Assembly (NCBI RefSeq): GCF_030209435.1
Contig: NZ_JARVRX010000016.1
Span: forward strand, 1 to 57,120
Direction: 5' to 3'
DNA length: 57,120 nt
Origin: Mycolicibacterium sp. lyk4-40-TYG-92
GTDB taxonomy: Bacteria > Actinomycetota > Actinomycetes > Mycobacteriales > Mycobacteriaceae
The translations under genes and the position numbers were made by a program. The notes beneath the pieces were generated by a model that saw only the letters and a program-made list of their open reading frames with translations, did no database searches and had not been told where the DNA came from. Positions 1-7,918 of this stretch are shown here, piece by piece. Position 1 is the first letter of the stretch. Every line of letters starts with the position of its first letter.

Positions 1-98
1 GCGCGGCCGGTGGCGTGCTGCTGCGTCCGTTCGCTCGCCTGATCGCCAAGACGGGCGACTCGGTCACCACCTACGGCGAACCTTGGAACATGAACTAA
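1..98 (+). CDS. C-terminal end of an unidentified protein (partial)
   Basis: The reading frame is open from the window edge and ends at a TAA stop at 96-98, giving the last 31 residues of a protein whose body lies upstream of the window. The tail ends in YGEPWNMN and contains a short run LLRPFARLIAKTGD. I do not recognise a family from so short a piece. It is taken as coding because codon use is GC-rich at third positions like the genes downstream and because a long gap follows its stop. The next gene on the same strand begins about 400 bases later, so the two are probably not tightly coupled. Confidence 0.45.
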   Translation, partial: AAGGVLLRPFARLIAKTGDSVTTYGEPWNMN

Positions 99-505
99 CT
101 GAACCGGCAACTGCCGAGGGGTACAGGCATCGGATTCGTGCCGTGGGGCCAGGCCAGAGATTGCCGGGTACCTTGCTGCGCCGCCGGGGTTCGTTTTGTG
201 TCATTTTCGCAGCGATGCGCGCGACATCATCCACCATCTAAAGCTCCCTGGCGATGCCCGACGATGCGGGCGGCGCAGCGCGTATCCCATAACGAGTTGG
301 ATCCAAGCCGGGAACGCCAGCCGAAGGAATTTACGCCAGAAACGTGGCCCCTACCTTGCAAAATGCCGCACTTCATAGGTTCTCCATAGGCCAACCACAG
401 AGGGTCGCTAATCCGGTTGGCAACAATGTCGCGATGCGATACCCGGCAGATGTTCACGAGGCAGCCCATCGGCCCCAGGCCACCGGCCCCGCGGCTCCGG
501 CCCCG
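99..505. other. Intergenic region ahead of the response regulator
   Basis: About 400 bases separate the partial upstream gene from the response-regulator start at 506. The regulator frame is open back to an ATG at 344 and another at 434, so an N-terminal extension is possible, but those extra residues are Pro/Ala-rich and do not resemble a receiver domain. The region probably carries the promoter of the two-component operon. I saw no convincing hairpin or tandem operator. Confidence 0.4.
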
Positions 506-1207
506 ATGACTCGCCACGACGGCAGCCCGATCGAGGTTCTCGTGGTCGACGACGAACCGGCACTCGGCGACCTGGTCGCGATGGTGCTGCGCTACGAGGG
601 CTGGCGAGTGACGGCAGCGAGCGACGGTGCGTCGGCCATCAAGAAGGCCGCCGATGAGAAACCCGACATCGTGGTACTCGACATCATGCTGCCTGACATG
701 AATGGGCTCGACGTGCTCCACGAGCTGCACCGCATCCGCCCCGAACTACCGGTCCTGCTGCTCACCGCCAAAGACACCATCGAAGATCGCATCGCTGGAT
801 TGTCCGCGGGCGGAGACGATTACGTCACCAAGCCGTTCAACGTCGAGGAAATGGTCCTCCGGATGCGGGCACTGATCCGCCGGGCCGGCGTCGGGGTCGC
901 CATCGACAGTGCGCAACTCGTCGTGGGAGATCTGGTACTGGACGAAGATAGCCGCGAAGTCACGCGAGCAGGTACCGACATCAGTTTGACTGCAACCGAA
1001 TTCGAAGTTCTTCGGCTGATGATGAACAACCCTCGACGGGTACTGACCAAGGCACAGATCTTACGCGCAGTATGGGACTGGGACTTCGAGGGCCGCTCCA
1101 ACGTGGTCGAGCTGTACATCTCCTACCTCCGCAAGAAGATCGATGCCGACCGCACTCCCATGATCCATACGGTTCGGGGGATCGGCTATGTCCTCAAGCC
1201 TCAGTGA
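506..1207 (+). CDS. OmpR/PhoB-family two-component response regulator
   Basis: A 233-residue DNA-binding response regulator. The receiver domain fills about residues 9-125. It has the acidic pair D15/D16, the phospho-acceptor D59 in VVLDIMLPDMNG, T87 in LLLTAKD and K109 in YVTKPF. The C-terminal half is an OmpR-type winged helix, recognised by TATEFEVLRLM, LTKAQILRAVW, SNVVELYISYLRKKID and the closing IHTVRGIGYVL. ATG 506 is preferred because the receiver begins eight residues later; ATGs at 434 and 344 in frame would add a low-complexity leader. The next gene, a histidine kinase, starts inside its last codons (20-base overlap), so they are translationally coupled and almost certainly partners. 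The overall look is TrcR/TcrA-like, but I cannot assign an ortholog. Confidence 0.93.
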   Translation: MTRHDGSPIEVLVVDDEPALGDLVAMVLRYEGWRVTAASDGASAIKKAADEKPDIVVLDIMLPDMNGLDVLHELHRIRPELPVLLLTAKDTIEDRIAGLSAGGDDYVTKPFNVEEMVLRMRALIRRAGVGVAIDSAQLVVGDLVLDEDSREVTRAGTDISLTATEFEVLRLMMNNPRRVLTKAQILRAVWDWDFEGRSNVVELYISYLRKKIDADRTPMIHTVRGIGYVLKPQ

Positions 1208-2735
1208 CGTCGTGGTGGCGGAACCGCCCCCGCCGTCGCGACGCTGCCGCAAGTACGCACCACGGACCTGGACGTTGCGGAGCCGCCTGATCGTCGTGGT
1301 GTCGGTACTCGGCGCAGGTCTGTGCACCGCTGTCGGCGCCGCCACGCTGATTGCGTTACGGCACTTCCTCATCGGCCAACTCGATACTCAAGTCTCCGAC
1401 GCCGAATCCCGATCCGTAACGTTCTTCGAGTTCGGGCCGCCGCCATTCCTGCGATTCTCCGGTCCCGGGCCGATGTTTCTCGATGCGCCCGGCCAATCGG
1501 CGGGCACCGTCGGCGCAATCATTTCGCAGCCCGGGCAGAGTCAGGGGGCAGTGATCATCACCAGCGGCGATCGGCGCTCTGTCAGCCCTGCAGCTCTGAC
1601 GCAGCTCGAGCGAGTTCCCCAGGGGCACAAGGTCAGTGTCGACCTCGATGGACTCGGCCGCTACCGGCTCACCGCGCAGCAGTCCCACGATGCGGTTGTA
1701 GTGGCAGGCCTGCCAGTATCGGGAGTGCAACAGACGCTCGGGTCCGTCACATGGATGATCGGTGGGTTTTCTGCGGTAGCGCTGGCGGCGGCGATCGCCG
1801 CCGGGAGCGCAATGATTCGCCGCGAACTCGTCCCGCTGTCACGGATGTCCGAAGCGGCACAACACGTTGCCGGACTTCCGCTACACGAAGGCGACGTACG
1901 ACTCCCGTCCCAGATCGAGCCCGTCGACGCGGACGCTGCTCATACGGAGGTCGGCCGGCTGGGCACCGCCCTCAACCGTATGGTCGACCGGGTAGCCGAC
2001 GGCTTGGCCACCCGCCACGCAAGCGAGACCCGCGTACGCCAGTTCGTCGCCGACGCCAGCCACGAGTTACGGACGCCCCTGGCCTCCATCCAGGGCTACA
2101 CCGAGGTGGCACGGCGTCTGGTAATCGGGACGCCTGCGCACCGCTCAGATGAGCAAGGCGAAGATCTGGTCTACGCGCTCACCCGAGTCCACGCCGAGTC
2201 CCGGCGCATGAGCCAATTGGTCGAGGACATGCTGCTGCTGGCCCGGCTGGACGCCGGCCGTCCACTCGAGCACAACGACGTCGACCTTTCCCAAATGGTG
2301 ATCGACGCCGTGAGTGACGCCCACATGGCCGGACCCGAACATCGCTGGGCCTTAGACCTTCCAGACCAGCCTGTCGTTGTGTTCGGTGACCACCAGCGAC
2401 TGCAACAAGTACTGGCCAACTTGCTATCGAACGCCCGCGTCCACACCCCCGCCGGCACCACAGTGTCCACCACGCTCGCCGCGGACAGCGACGGGTCAAC
2501 GAGACTCAGGGTGGCTGACAGCGGCCCCGGAATTCCGTCCGATCTCCTGCCAGAAATCTTCGAGCGCTTCGCCCGCGGCGACGAATCCCGATCGCGAGCC
2601 GCGGGTAGTACCGGCCTCGGGTTGGCCATCGCTCAAGCTGTAGTCCATGCCCACGGCGGCACGATCGCGGTCGACAGCGGCCCGGACGGGTCTGCGTTCA
2701 CGGTGACGCTGCCGGCGCGCGGCGCACAGTCATAG
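1188..2735 (+). CDS. Sensor histidine kinase, partner of the upstream regulator
   Basis: A 515-residue membrane sensor kinase. A first membrane segment lies at about residues 33-57 and a second at about 188-210, enclosing an extracytoplasmic loop of roughly 130 residues that is the likely sensing domain and has no family I recognise. A HAMP linker follows, then the HisKA dimerisation helix with the phospho-accepting H292 in ASHELRTPLASIQGY. The ATPase domain shows the N box in LLSNARVHTPAGT, the G1 box DSGPGIP and the G2 box GSTGLGLAIAQ. All catalytic boxes are intact. It overlaps the response regulator by 20 bases. The operon is followed after 55 bases by a glycosyltransferase, which suggests an envelope-related signal, by context only. 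Confidence 0.93.
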   Translation: MSSSLSDVVVAEPPPPSRRCRKYAPRTWTLRSRLIVVVSVLGAGLCTAVGAATLIALRHFLIGQLDTQVSDAESRSVTFFEFGPPPFLRFSGPGPMFLDAPGQSAGTVGAIISQPGQSQGAVIITSGDRRSVSPAALTQLERVPQGHKVSVDLDGLGRYRLTAQQSHDAVVVAGLPVSGVQQTLGSVTWMIGGFSAVALAAAIAAGSAMIRRELVPLSRMSEAAQHVAGLPLHEGDVRLPSQIEPVDADAAHTEVGRLGTALNRMVDRVADGLATRHASETRVRQFVADASHELRTPLASIQGYTEVARRLVIGTPAHRSDEQGEDLVYALTRVHAESRRMSQLVEDMLLLARLDAGRPLEHNDVDLSQMVIDAVSDAHMAGPEHRWALDLPDQPVVVFGDHQRLQQVLANLLSNARVHTPAGTTVSTTLAADSDGSTRLRVADSGPGIPSDLLPEIFERFARGDESRSRAAGSTGLGLAIAQAVVHAHGGTIAVDSGPDGSAFTVTLPARGAQS

Positions 2736-2790
2736 CTCCGCCCCACAGTCAACCAACAGAATTCCCAGCCGACTCGCAGACGATGACATC

Positions 2791-4692
2791 ATGTTGCAAA
2801 ACCCGACCTTGCATCCTGCACGGCTGCCGCAGGCCGCGCGTTCACAGGCCGACCAGCGGTGGACGCGCCCCGCGCTTGCCGGCCTGTTGGCGGCGACTGC
2901 CGCTTTGTGGACCGTGACTCTCGGCCGGATGGGTTGGGCCAACGCCTTTTACGCCGCGGCCGTGCAGGCGGGCACCCAGAGCTGGAAGGCCTTCCTGTTC
3001 GGCTCGTCGGACGCCGCGAACTCCATCACTGTGGACAAGCCGCCCGCATCGCTGTGGCCGATGGAGCTCAGCGCCCGAATCTTCGGCGTCAACACCTGGT
3101 CGATCCTGCTACCGCAAGTGCTGATCGGCGTCACCTCGGTCGCACTGCTGTACGCGATCGTGCGCCGGCAATTCGGTGCAGCCGCGGGCCTGATCGCCGG
3201 TGGTGCACTGACATTGACACCGGTGGCCACCCTGATGTTCCGCTATGACAACCCGGATGCTCTGTTGGTGTTGCTCATGATCGCCTCGGTCGGCGCCCTA
3301 TTGCGCGCCGTCGAAGACGGCCGCACGCGATGGCTGGTGCTGTGCGGCGCATTGATCGGATTCGGTTTTCTGACAAAGCAATTGCAGGTACTGCTGGTGG
3401 TGCCGGCGTTGGCCGTGACCTACGTGGTCGCGGGGCCGCACCGGCTGCGTACCCGGCTGCTGCAACTGATCGCAGCACTGCTGTCGATGGTCGCTGCGGC
3501 TGGGTGGTGGGTGGCCCTGGTGGAGTTGCTCCCTAGTGCCGACCGGCCCTACATCGGTGGTTCGACCGATAACAGCTTTCTGAACCTGACCTTCGGATAC
3601 AACGGAATATCGCGGCTCAGTGGCAACCACGGCGGATTACCGGAGCCTCCGGCCGGCGCAGAGTTGCCTCCGGGCGGCGAGCACGGCGGCTTCCCATTTG
3701 GTTCCGATCCCGGCGTCCTGCGGTTGTTCACCAGCGAATCCGGCGCACAGATCTCGTGGTTACTGCCGGCCGCCCTGGTCTTCCTCGCAGCGGGAATCAT
3801 CTCATGTGGCAAGGCGCCGAGAACCGATCTACGACGAGCTCAGTACTTCGCCTGGGGCGTCTGGCTGCTCGGCACCGGCGCCGTCTTCAGCTTCATGTCC
3901 GGCCTCTATCACGATTACTACACGATGGCGCTCTCCCCCGCCATTGCCGCACTGGTCGGCATCGGAGCTACCCAGCTCTGGCGACGCCGGGCCACCGCCT
4001 TGATCGCTCTCACCCTTGCCGCGACGATCGCGCTGACCGCGGGTTGGGCCTGGGTACTGCTTTACCGCACAGCGGATTTCGTTCCGTGGCTACGTTGGGT
4101 AGTGGTGACTATCGGTGCCGCCGCGGCGCTGCTCCTCGTGGCCGAGGTGCTGCGCGGCATCCGCTTTGGGGCATGGGCGGCCCCACTTGCTGTCGTCGCG
4201 GTTCTGGCCGGTCCCCTCGCCTACTGCGTGCAGACGGTGGCGACCCCGCACAGCGGCGGCATCGTGACGGCCGGCCCCCGGCTCAGTGAACAGCACTTCC
4301 CCGGTTTGCCGCCTGGTGGCGATACAGCACCGAGCGCAGAGTTGGAGCAGCTGCTTAAAGCGAACGCCGACAACTACACGTGGGTGGCGGCCACCACCGG
4401 GTCCAATGACGCCGCAACTTACCAGCTGGCGACCGGCGACGCGGTGATGCCGATCGGCGGATTCTCGGGAGGCGACCCCTCGCCCACCCTGACGCAGTTC
4501 CAGCAGTACGTCGCCCAGGGCCGGATTCACTACTACATCCTCGCCCTCAGGCCGGGCGGACCCGGCGGGCCGGGCGGATCGCAGACCGAGGCGGCCAAGA
4601 TTGCCGAGTGGGTAAAGCACAACTTCACCGATGCCACCGTCGACGGCGCGACCTACTACGACCTCACCGCGCCCCAGCGCAACACCGCATAG
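2791..4692 (+). CDS. GT39/ArnT-like multi-spanning membrane glycosyltransferase
   Basis: A 633-residue polytopic membrane protein of the dolichyl-phosphate-mannose/ArnT (GT39, YkcB-like) class, which moves a sugar from a polyprenyl-phosphate carrier onto an envelope acceptor outside the membrane. After a short basic leader there is a membrane segment at about residues 27-45, an extracytoplasmic loop holding D82 in SITVDKPPASLWPME (the usual acidic catalytic position of the family), then about ten more hydrophobic helices. A Pro/Gly-rich loop at about residues 285-305 and a soluble C-terminal domain from about residue 490 complete it. It sits 55 bases behind the histidine kinase on the same strand and may be co-transcribed. 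Donor and acceptor cannot be read from the sequence. Confidence 0.82.
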   Translation: MLQNPTLHPARLPQAARSQADQRWTRPALAGLLAATAALWTVTLGRMGWANAFYAAAVQAGTQSWKAFLFGSSDAANSITVDKPPASLWPMELSARIFGVNTWSILLPQVLIGVTSVALLYAIVRRQFGAAAGLIAGGALTLTPVATLMFRYDNPDALLVLLMIASVGALLRAVEDGRTRWLVLCGALIGFGFLTKQLQVLLVVPALAVTYVVAGPHRLRTRLLQLIAALLSMVAAAGWWVALVELLPSADRPYIGGSTDNSFLNLTFGYNGISRLSGNHGGLPEPPAGAELPPGGEHGGFPFGSDPGVLRLFTSESGAQISWLLPAALVFLAAGIISCGKAPRTDLRRAQYFAWGVWLLGTGAVFSFMSGLYHDYYTMALSPAIAALVGIGATQLWRRRATALIALTLAATIALTAGWAWVLLYRTADFVPWLRWVVVTIGAAAALLLVAEVLRGIRFGAWAAPLAVVAVLAGPLAYCVQTVATPHSGGIVTAGPRLSEQHFPGLPPGGDTAPSAELEQLLKANADNYTWVAATTGSNDAATYQLATGDAVMPIGGFSGGDPSPTLTQFQQYVAQGRIHYYILALRPGGPGGPGGSQTEAAKIAEWVKHNFTDATVDGATYYDLTAPQRNTA

Positions 4693-5538
4693 GCAAGAAC
4701 CTCCAATGTTGTTGCCGGACCATCGAAGAACGACGAATCTCCGACACGTGGTTGACTACGTCAGGCCGTGCCCCACTGCATCAGGACCACGCTGAATCAG
4801 TACGAGAGCAACTGTGGCGCCGACGCCTGCGCCCGCACTCACCAGCGCGACCACCATCAATGCCATTCCGGCGCGGCGATGCGTCCTGTGCTGCTTGATC
4901 ATATTCGCATCTCCCGCCCTGCAATTGGCTCACAGTCGCTGACCTTATCCGACGTTGTTGAATCGCGCCGATATCTTGAATTTCGCTGAAGCGGCTTCAA
5001 ACCACCATTTGCACTTACGCCAGCAGGGACGGGACATCCGCGCCTGCAGTATGCGTAAGCGATTTTGCTGCAGCCAAATATTCATCCAGAAAGCCATGCG
5101 CTTTGGCACAATCCGACAGGCAAAGATTAGACCACCGACGCCAGGAAAGTTACCCGCTGCTCTACATCCATACCTGCGCAATAGAAAATCCATACGGACT
5201 GCCCAGGTTTGACCTGGAACCGGGCGAAGCCAGACCCGGAAATGTGTCGTGGGTCAGTTCTGCGCCTACTGTAAGCGACTTAACACTGTCATAACAATGA
5301 ATACCGCCCAAGTCGCATCGGCTGGTGACGCAGTCTTGCGCACCTGAACATGTTGCACCAAAAGACATTTTCGGCGGCGAGATAGGATAGGCGCACCGCA
5401 GGAACAGCCAGTCGCGCTGGTGTCGAGAAGACACGCGCAACGTAGCACTATCGTCACGAGCTTCCTAGAAAAAGACTCGAATCCATAAGGTGGTCACAGG
5501 TCGAAGACCTTTTCAGCACCGGCGCGTTTGGCTATGTT
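4693..5538. other. Gene-poor, AT-richer gap of about 850 bases
   Basis: No frame here has mycobacterial codon use or a recognisable domain. Base composition is visibly more AT-rich than in the flanking genes, for example around 4960-5120 and 5280-5480. Short open frames occur on both strands but give Cys/Arg/Ser-rich translations typical of non-coding sequence. The right end presumably holds the promoter of the small secreted gene starting at 5576. The stretch could be an old insertion remnant or degraded genes; I see no transposase motif or terminal repeats. Confidence 0.4.
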
Positions 5539-5553
5539 TGTTGTGACACAACA
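5539..5553. promoter_or_regulatory. 15-base palindrome ahead of the small secreted gene
   Basis: TGTTGTG and CACAACA form perfect 7-base arms around a single A, centred about 30 bases upstream of the ATG at 5576. The position, between promoter and ribosome-binding site, fits an operator of a dimeric regulator. No nearby gene identifies the protein that would bind it. Confidence 0.4.
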
Positions 5554-5575
5554 TATTTCGTCGAAAGGGAAATTG

Positions 5576-5857
5576 ATGCATGCCAAAGTTCGCCAGCCTG
5601 GCCTGATCACCACCGCAGTCTTATGTGCTGGTCTTGGCCTGAGCGCCGTCGGGATCGGCGCAGGTGTCGCTAACGCCGCCCCGCCTCCGCCATGTGTGCC
5701 CGGCGCCCCGTGTGTCGGTGGTCCGGGGCCTGGCGGCCCTGGCCCCGCAGGCCCCGGACCCGGAGGCCCTGCCGGGCCCGGTCCCGTCGGCCCTGGCCTC
5801 GGAGGACCCGGCCCCGCACCCGCGCCCTGCCTGCCGCTGGTACCGTGCCCGCGATGA
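5576..5857 (+). CDS. Small secreted Pro/Gly-rich protein
   Basis: A 93-residue protein with a classical signal peptide: basic residues near the start, a hydrophobic stretch at about residues 13-30, and an AxA-type cleavage site at VANAA. The mature part, about 60 residues, is almost entirely Pro and Gly with two short cysteine-containing segments, PPCVPGAPCVGG near its start and APCLPLVPCP at its end. Four cysteines in two CxxxxC-like pairs could make two disulphides. ATG 5576 is chosen because GAAAGGG lies 6-12 bases before it; an in-frame TTG at 5528 has no such signal. I know similar Pro/Gly-rich secreted proteins in mycobacteria but no function for this one. A perfect hairpin follows the stop. 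Confidence 0.72.
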   Translation: MHAKVRQPGLITTAVLCAGLGLSAVGIGAGVANAAPPPPCVPGAPCVGGPGPGGPGPAGPGPGGPAGPGPVGPGLGGPGPAPAPCLPLVPCPR

Positions 5858-5882
5858 GCCGGTAGCAGGATCGAAGCCCGTC

Positions 5883-5914
5883 GTTGGCGGTCGGGATCTT
5901 TCCCGACCGCCAAC
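5883..5914. terminator. Strong hairpin, probable two-way terminator
   Basis: A perfect 14-base stem (GTTGGCGGTCGGGA against TCCCGACCGCCAAC) closes a 4-base loop TCTT. It lies 25 bases after the stop of the small secreted gene and about 75 bases from the end of the convergent TetR gene, so it can serve both transcripts. There is no clear U-run on either side, which is common for mycobacterial intrinsic terminators. Confidence 0.75.
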
Positions 5915-5988
5915 GCCAATCTAGTTGCAGTTCAATAGGCCGCACGTGGGCGTACCGTCGAGCACAGCCCACGTGAGACACGACCAGA

Positions 5989-6717
5989 TCAGGATGCGTC
6001 GAGGTCTGGCCGGCTCGACGCCTCAATGGCGGCAAGGTGGGATGCGGTGGCCTTCTTCGGATCGTCACCGAGACCCACCACGAGATTGACCATCATCGGC
6101 GAGAATACTTGGCGGACAGGGTCTTTGAATGGCGACAGGTGGCCGCCGAGTTCAAGCGTGATGACCCCGTGGACGGCACTCCACAGTTGTGGCGCAATCA
6201 ATTCGGGGTCCTCGTCCGGACGGACTCGGCCGCTGGCGACCAACCGGCGGCAGCCTTGGACCAAATGCGCGTAGGCGTCCTCGAAACCGGCGGAGCGGCC
6301 GCGGTCCGTGGCCGGTGCCGGCCGGTAACTACCGCGGGCTGACAGACCGAACATGAGGTCGTAGAGGTGTGGATTGGCTTGGGCGAACCGGCGGGCCTCC
6401 AGTGCCATCGCGAACAATGAAGCGACCGGGTCATCGTTGGCGGGTGCGTCGAGGAAGACGTCACCGAAATCTTTGAAGCCTCGATCCACTACGGCCTGGA
6501 TCAATTCCGGTACGCCACCAAGGTGGTGATACACAGCTATCGTCGAGAGCCCGGCGGCATCAGCGACGGTGCGTACCTTGATCGCGGCAGGCCCTTGCTC
6601 GGCCAACAGTGCGGTCGCGGCGCTGACCAACTGAGCGACCGCCTGCGCGCGGTCCAACCGCGGCGCCGCCTCTTTTGCGGCCTTAGGTGCGGTATTGGCC
6701 TTGGCTGGTCGGGGCAT
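5989..6717 (-). CDS. TetR-family transcriptional regulator
   Basis: A 242-residue regulator. A basic, Ala/Lys-rich leader of about 20 residues precedes a TetR helix-turn-helix recognised at about residues 45-70 by VRTVADAAGLSTIAVYHHLGG. The C-terminal ligand-binding half includes a segment of the TetR_C_33 type (MFGLSARGSY, then LWSAVHGVITLELGG). ATG 6717 is chosen because GGAGGTACAGGAGG lies just upstream; an earlier in-frame start at 6765 adds residues without domain character. It lies on the same strand as, and downstream of, the quinone oxidoreductase operon with a 180-base gap, so it probably has its own promoter. It may control that fatty-acid-like operon, but no matching operator was found at its own start. 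Confidence 0.88.
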   Translation of the reverse strand: MPRPAKANTAPKAAKEAAPRLDRAQAVAQLVSAATALLAEQGPAAIKVRTVADAAGLSTIAVYHHLGGVPELIQAVVDRGFKDFGDVFLDAPANDDPVASLFAMALEARRFAQANPHLYDLMFGLSARGSYRPAPATDRGRSAGFEDAYAHLVQGCRRLVASGRVRPDEDPELIAPQLWSAVHGVITLELGGHLSPFKDPVRQVFSPMMVNLVVGLGDDPKKATASHLAAIEASSRPDLDAS

Positions 6718-6898
6718 GGCCCTCCTGTACCTCCGTTCAGTTGACGTCGCCAGTTGAGGGTACAAGCGACTGCGCCGAGAGATTCGTCATGTGCGCCCTT
6801 TTCCTTGATCATTTTTCGCTTGGTTGTCGGCGTCTCGGGCAGACCCGGCGTGTGCCGGAATCTGCGCCATGGCGTATTCGGCGAGCGGGCGGTGATGG

Positions 6899-7918
6899 TC
6901 AGGACTGTTCACGATCACCCGTAACCGTGATGACGACTTTGCCTGTCGCGCGGCCATTCTCGACATATGCCAACGCGTCCAGTGTGGCGTCGAACGGGAA
7001 GACCCGATCGATGACCGGACGGATGGCACCACCGTCGACCAACGTGGCCAGCTCACGAAGCTGGTCACCGTTGGCGGTCATGAACAGGAACGAGTAGTTC
7101 ACCGAACGTTTTCTGGCCTTGCGCCGCACCGAGAAACTCAGAGCGCGCATCGCTTGGACCAGCAGCCAGTTTGCCCCGAACTCGCGAGCGAAGGCGGGGT
7201 CGGGCGGGCCGGCTACCGAGATGACCGAGCCGCCGGGCTTGACGACTTGCAGCGACTTCTCCAGAGTGTCACCGCCCTGAGTGTCCAAGACGACGTCGTA
7301 GCCGCTCAGTTCGGTGGCGAAATCCTGTGTTTTGTAGTCGATCACGACGTCAGCGCCCAGTGCCTTGACCCACTTGACGTTCTTGGTACTCGTGGTGGTC
7401 GCCACAGTAGCCCCCAGGTGTTTGGCCAGTTGGATCGCGATGGTGCCCAAGCCGCCGGAGCCGGCGTGGATGAGTACCTTCTGTCCGGGCCGCAGATGTG
7501 CCTTGTCGACCAGTGCCTGCCAGGCGGTCAGGCCGACCAGCGGCAGCGCCGCGGCTTCGTTCATGGTGACGGTCTTGGGTATCCGGGCGACGTCGTTTTC
7601 GTCGACGGCAAGGTATTCGGCGAAAGAGCCGATGCGGTCCTGGCTTGGTTTGGCGTACACCGCATCACCCACAGTGAAGCGCCGCACCCGCGCCCCGGTC
7701 TTGACGACGATGCCGGCCAGGTCATTACCGAGGACAATTGGAAGCTTGTACGGCAGTAGTGGTTTGAGTTCGCCGTTACGGATCTTGAGGTCCAGTGGAT
7801 TGACACTGGTCGCGTGGATCTGGATCAGGACGTCGTCGTCGCGCAGCTCCGGCACGGCACGCTCGACGACGGCGACGCCATTCTTCTTGCCATAACGGGC
7901 GAGTGCAAAAGCTTTCAT
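6899..7918 (-). CDS. NADP-dependent quinone oxidoreductase-like (zinc-free MDR) protein
   Basis: A 339-residue member of the medium-chain dehydrogenase/reductase superfamily, quinone-reductase branch. The N-terminal GroES-like fold shows SVNPLDLKIRNGE and VLGNDLAGIVV. The Rossmann half shows the NADP motif HAGSGGLGTIAIQLAK, and the tail has the family's closing GRATGKVVITV. The structural and catalytic cysteines of alcohol dehydrogenases are absent, so it should reduce an activated double bond or quinone rather than oxidise an alcohol. ATG 7918 overlaps the stop of the acyl-CoA ligase by four bases (ATGA), fixing the start. Its role in this operon is probably reduction of an enone or enoyl intermediate. 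Confidence 0.88.
   Translation of the reverse strand: MKAFALARYGKKNGVAVVERAVPELRDDDVLIQIHATSVNPLDLKIRNGELKPLLPYKLPIVLGNDLAGIVVKTGARVRRFTVGDAVYAKPSQDRIGSFAEYLAVDENDVARIPKTVTMNEAAALPLVGLTAWQALVDKAHLRPGQKVLIHAGSGGLGTIAIQLAKHLGATVATTTSTKNVKWVKALGADVVIDYKTQDFATELSGYDVVLDTQGGDTLEKSLQVVKPGGSVISVAGPPDPAFAREFGANWLLVQAMRALSFSVRRKARKRSVNYSFLFMTANGDQLRELATLVDGGAIRPVIDRVFPFDATLDALAYVENGRATGKVVITVTGDREQS

Noticed and set aside
5162..5440. Minus-strand open frame of 92 codons in the AT-richer gap
   Set aside because: Its translation is Cys/Ser-rich without hydrophobic or domain pattern, and codon use is unlike that of its neighbours.
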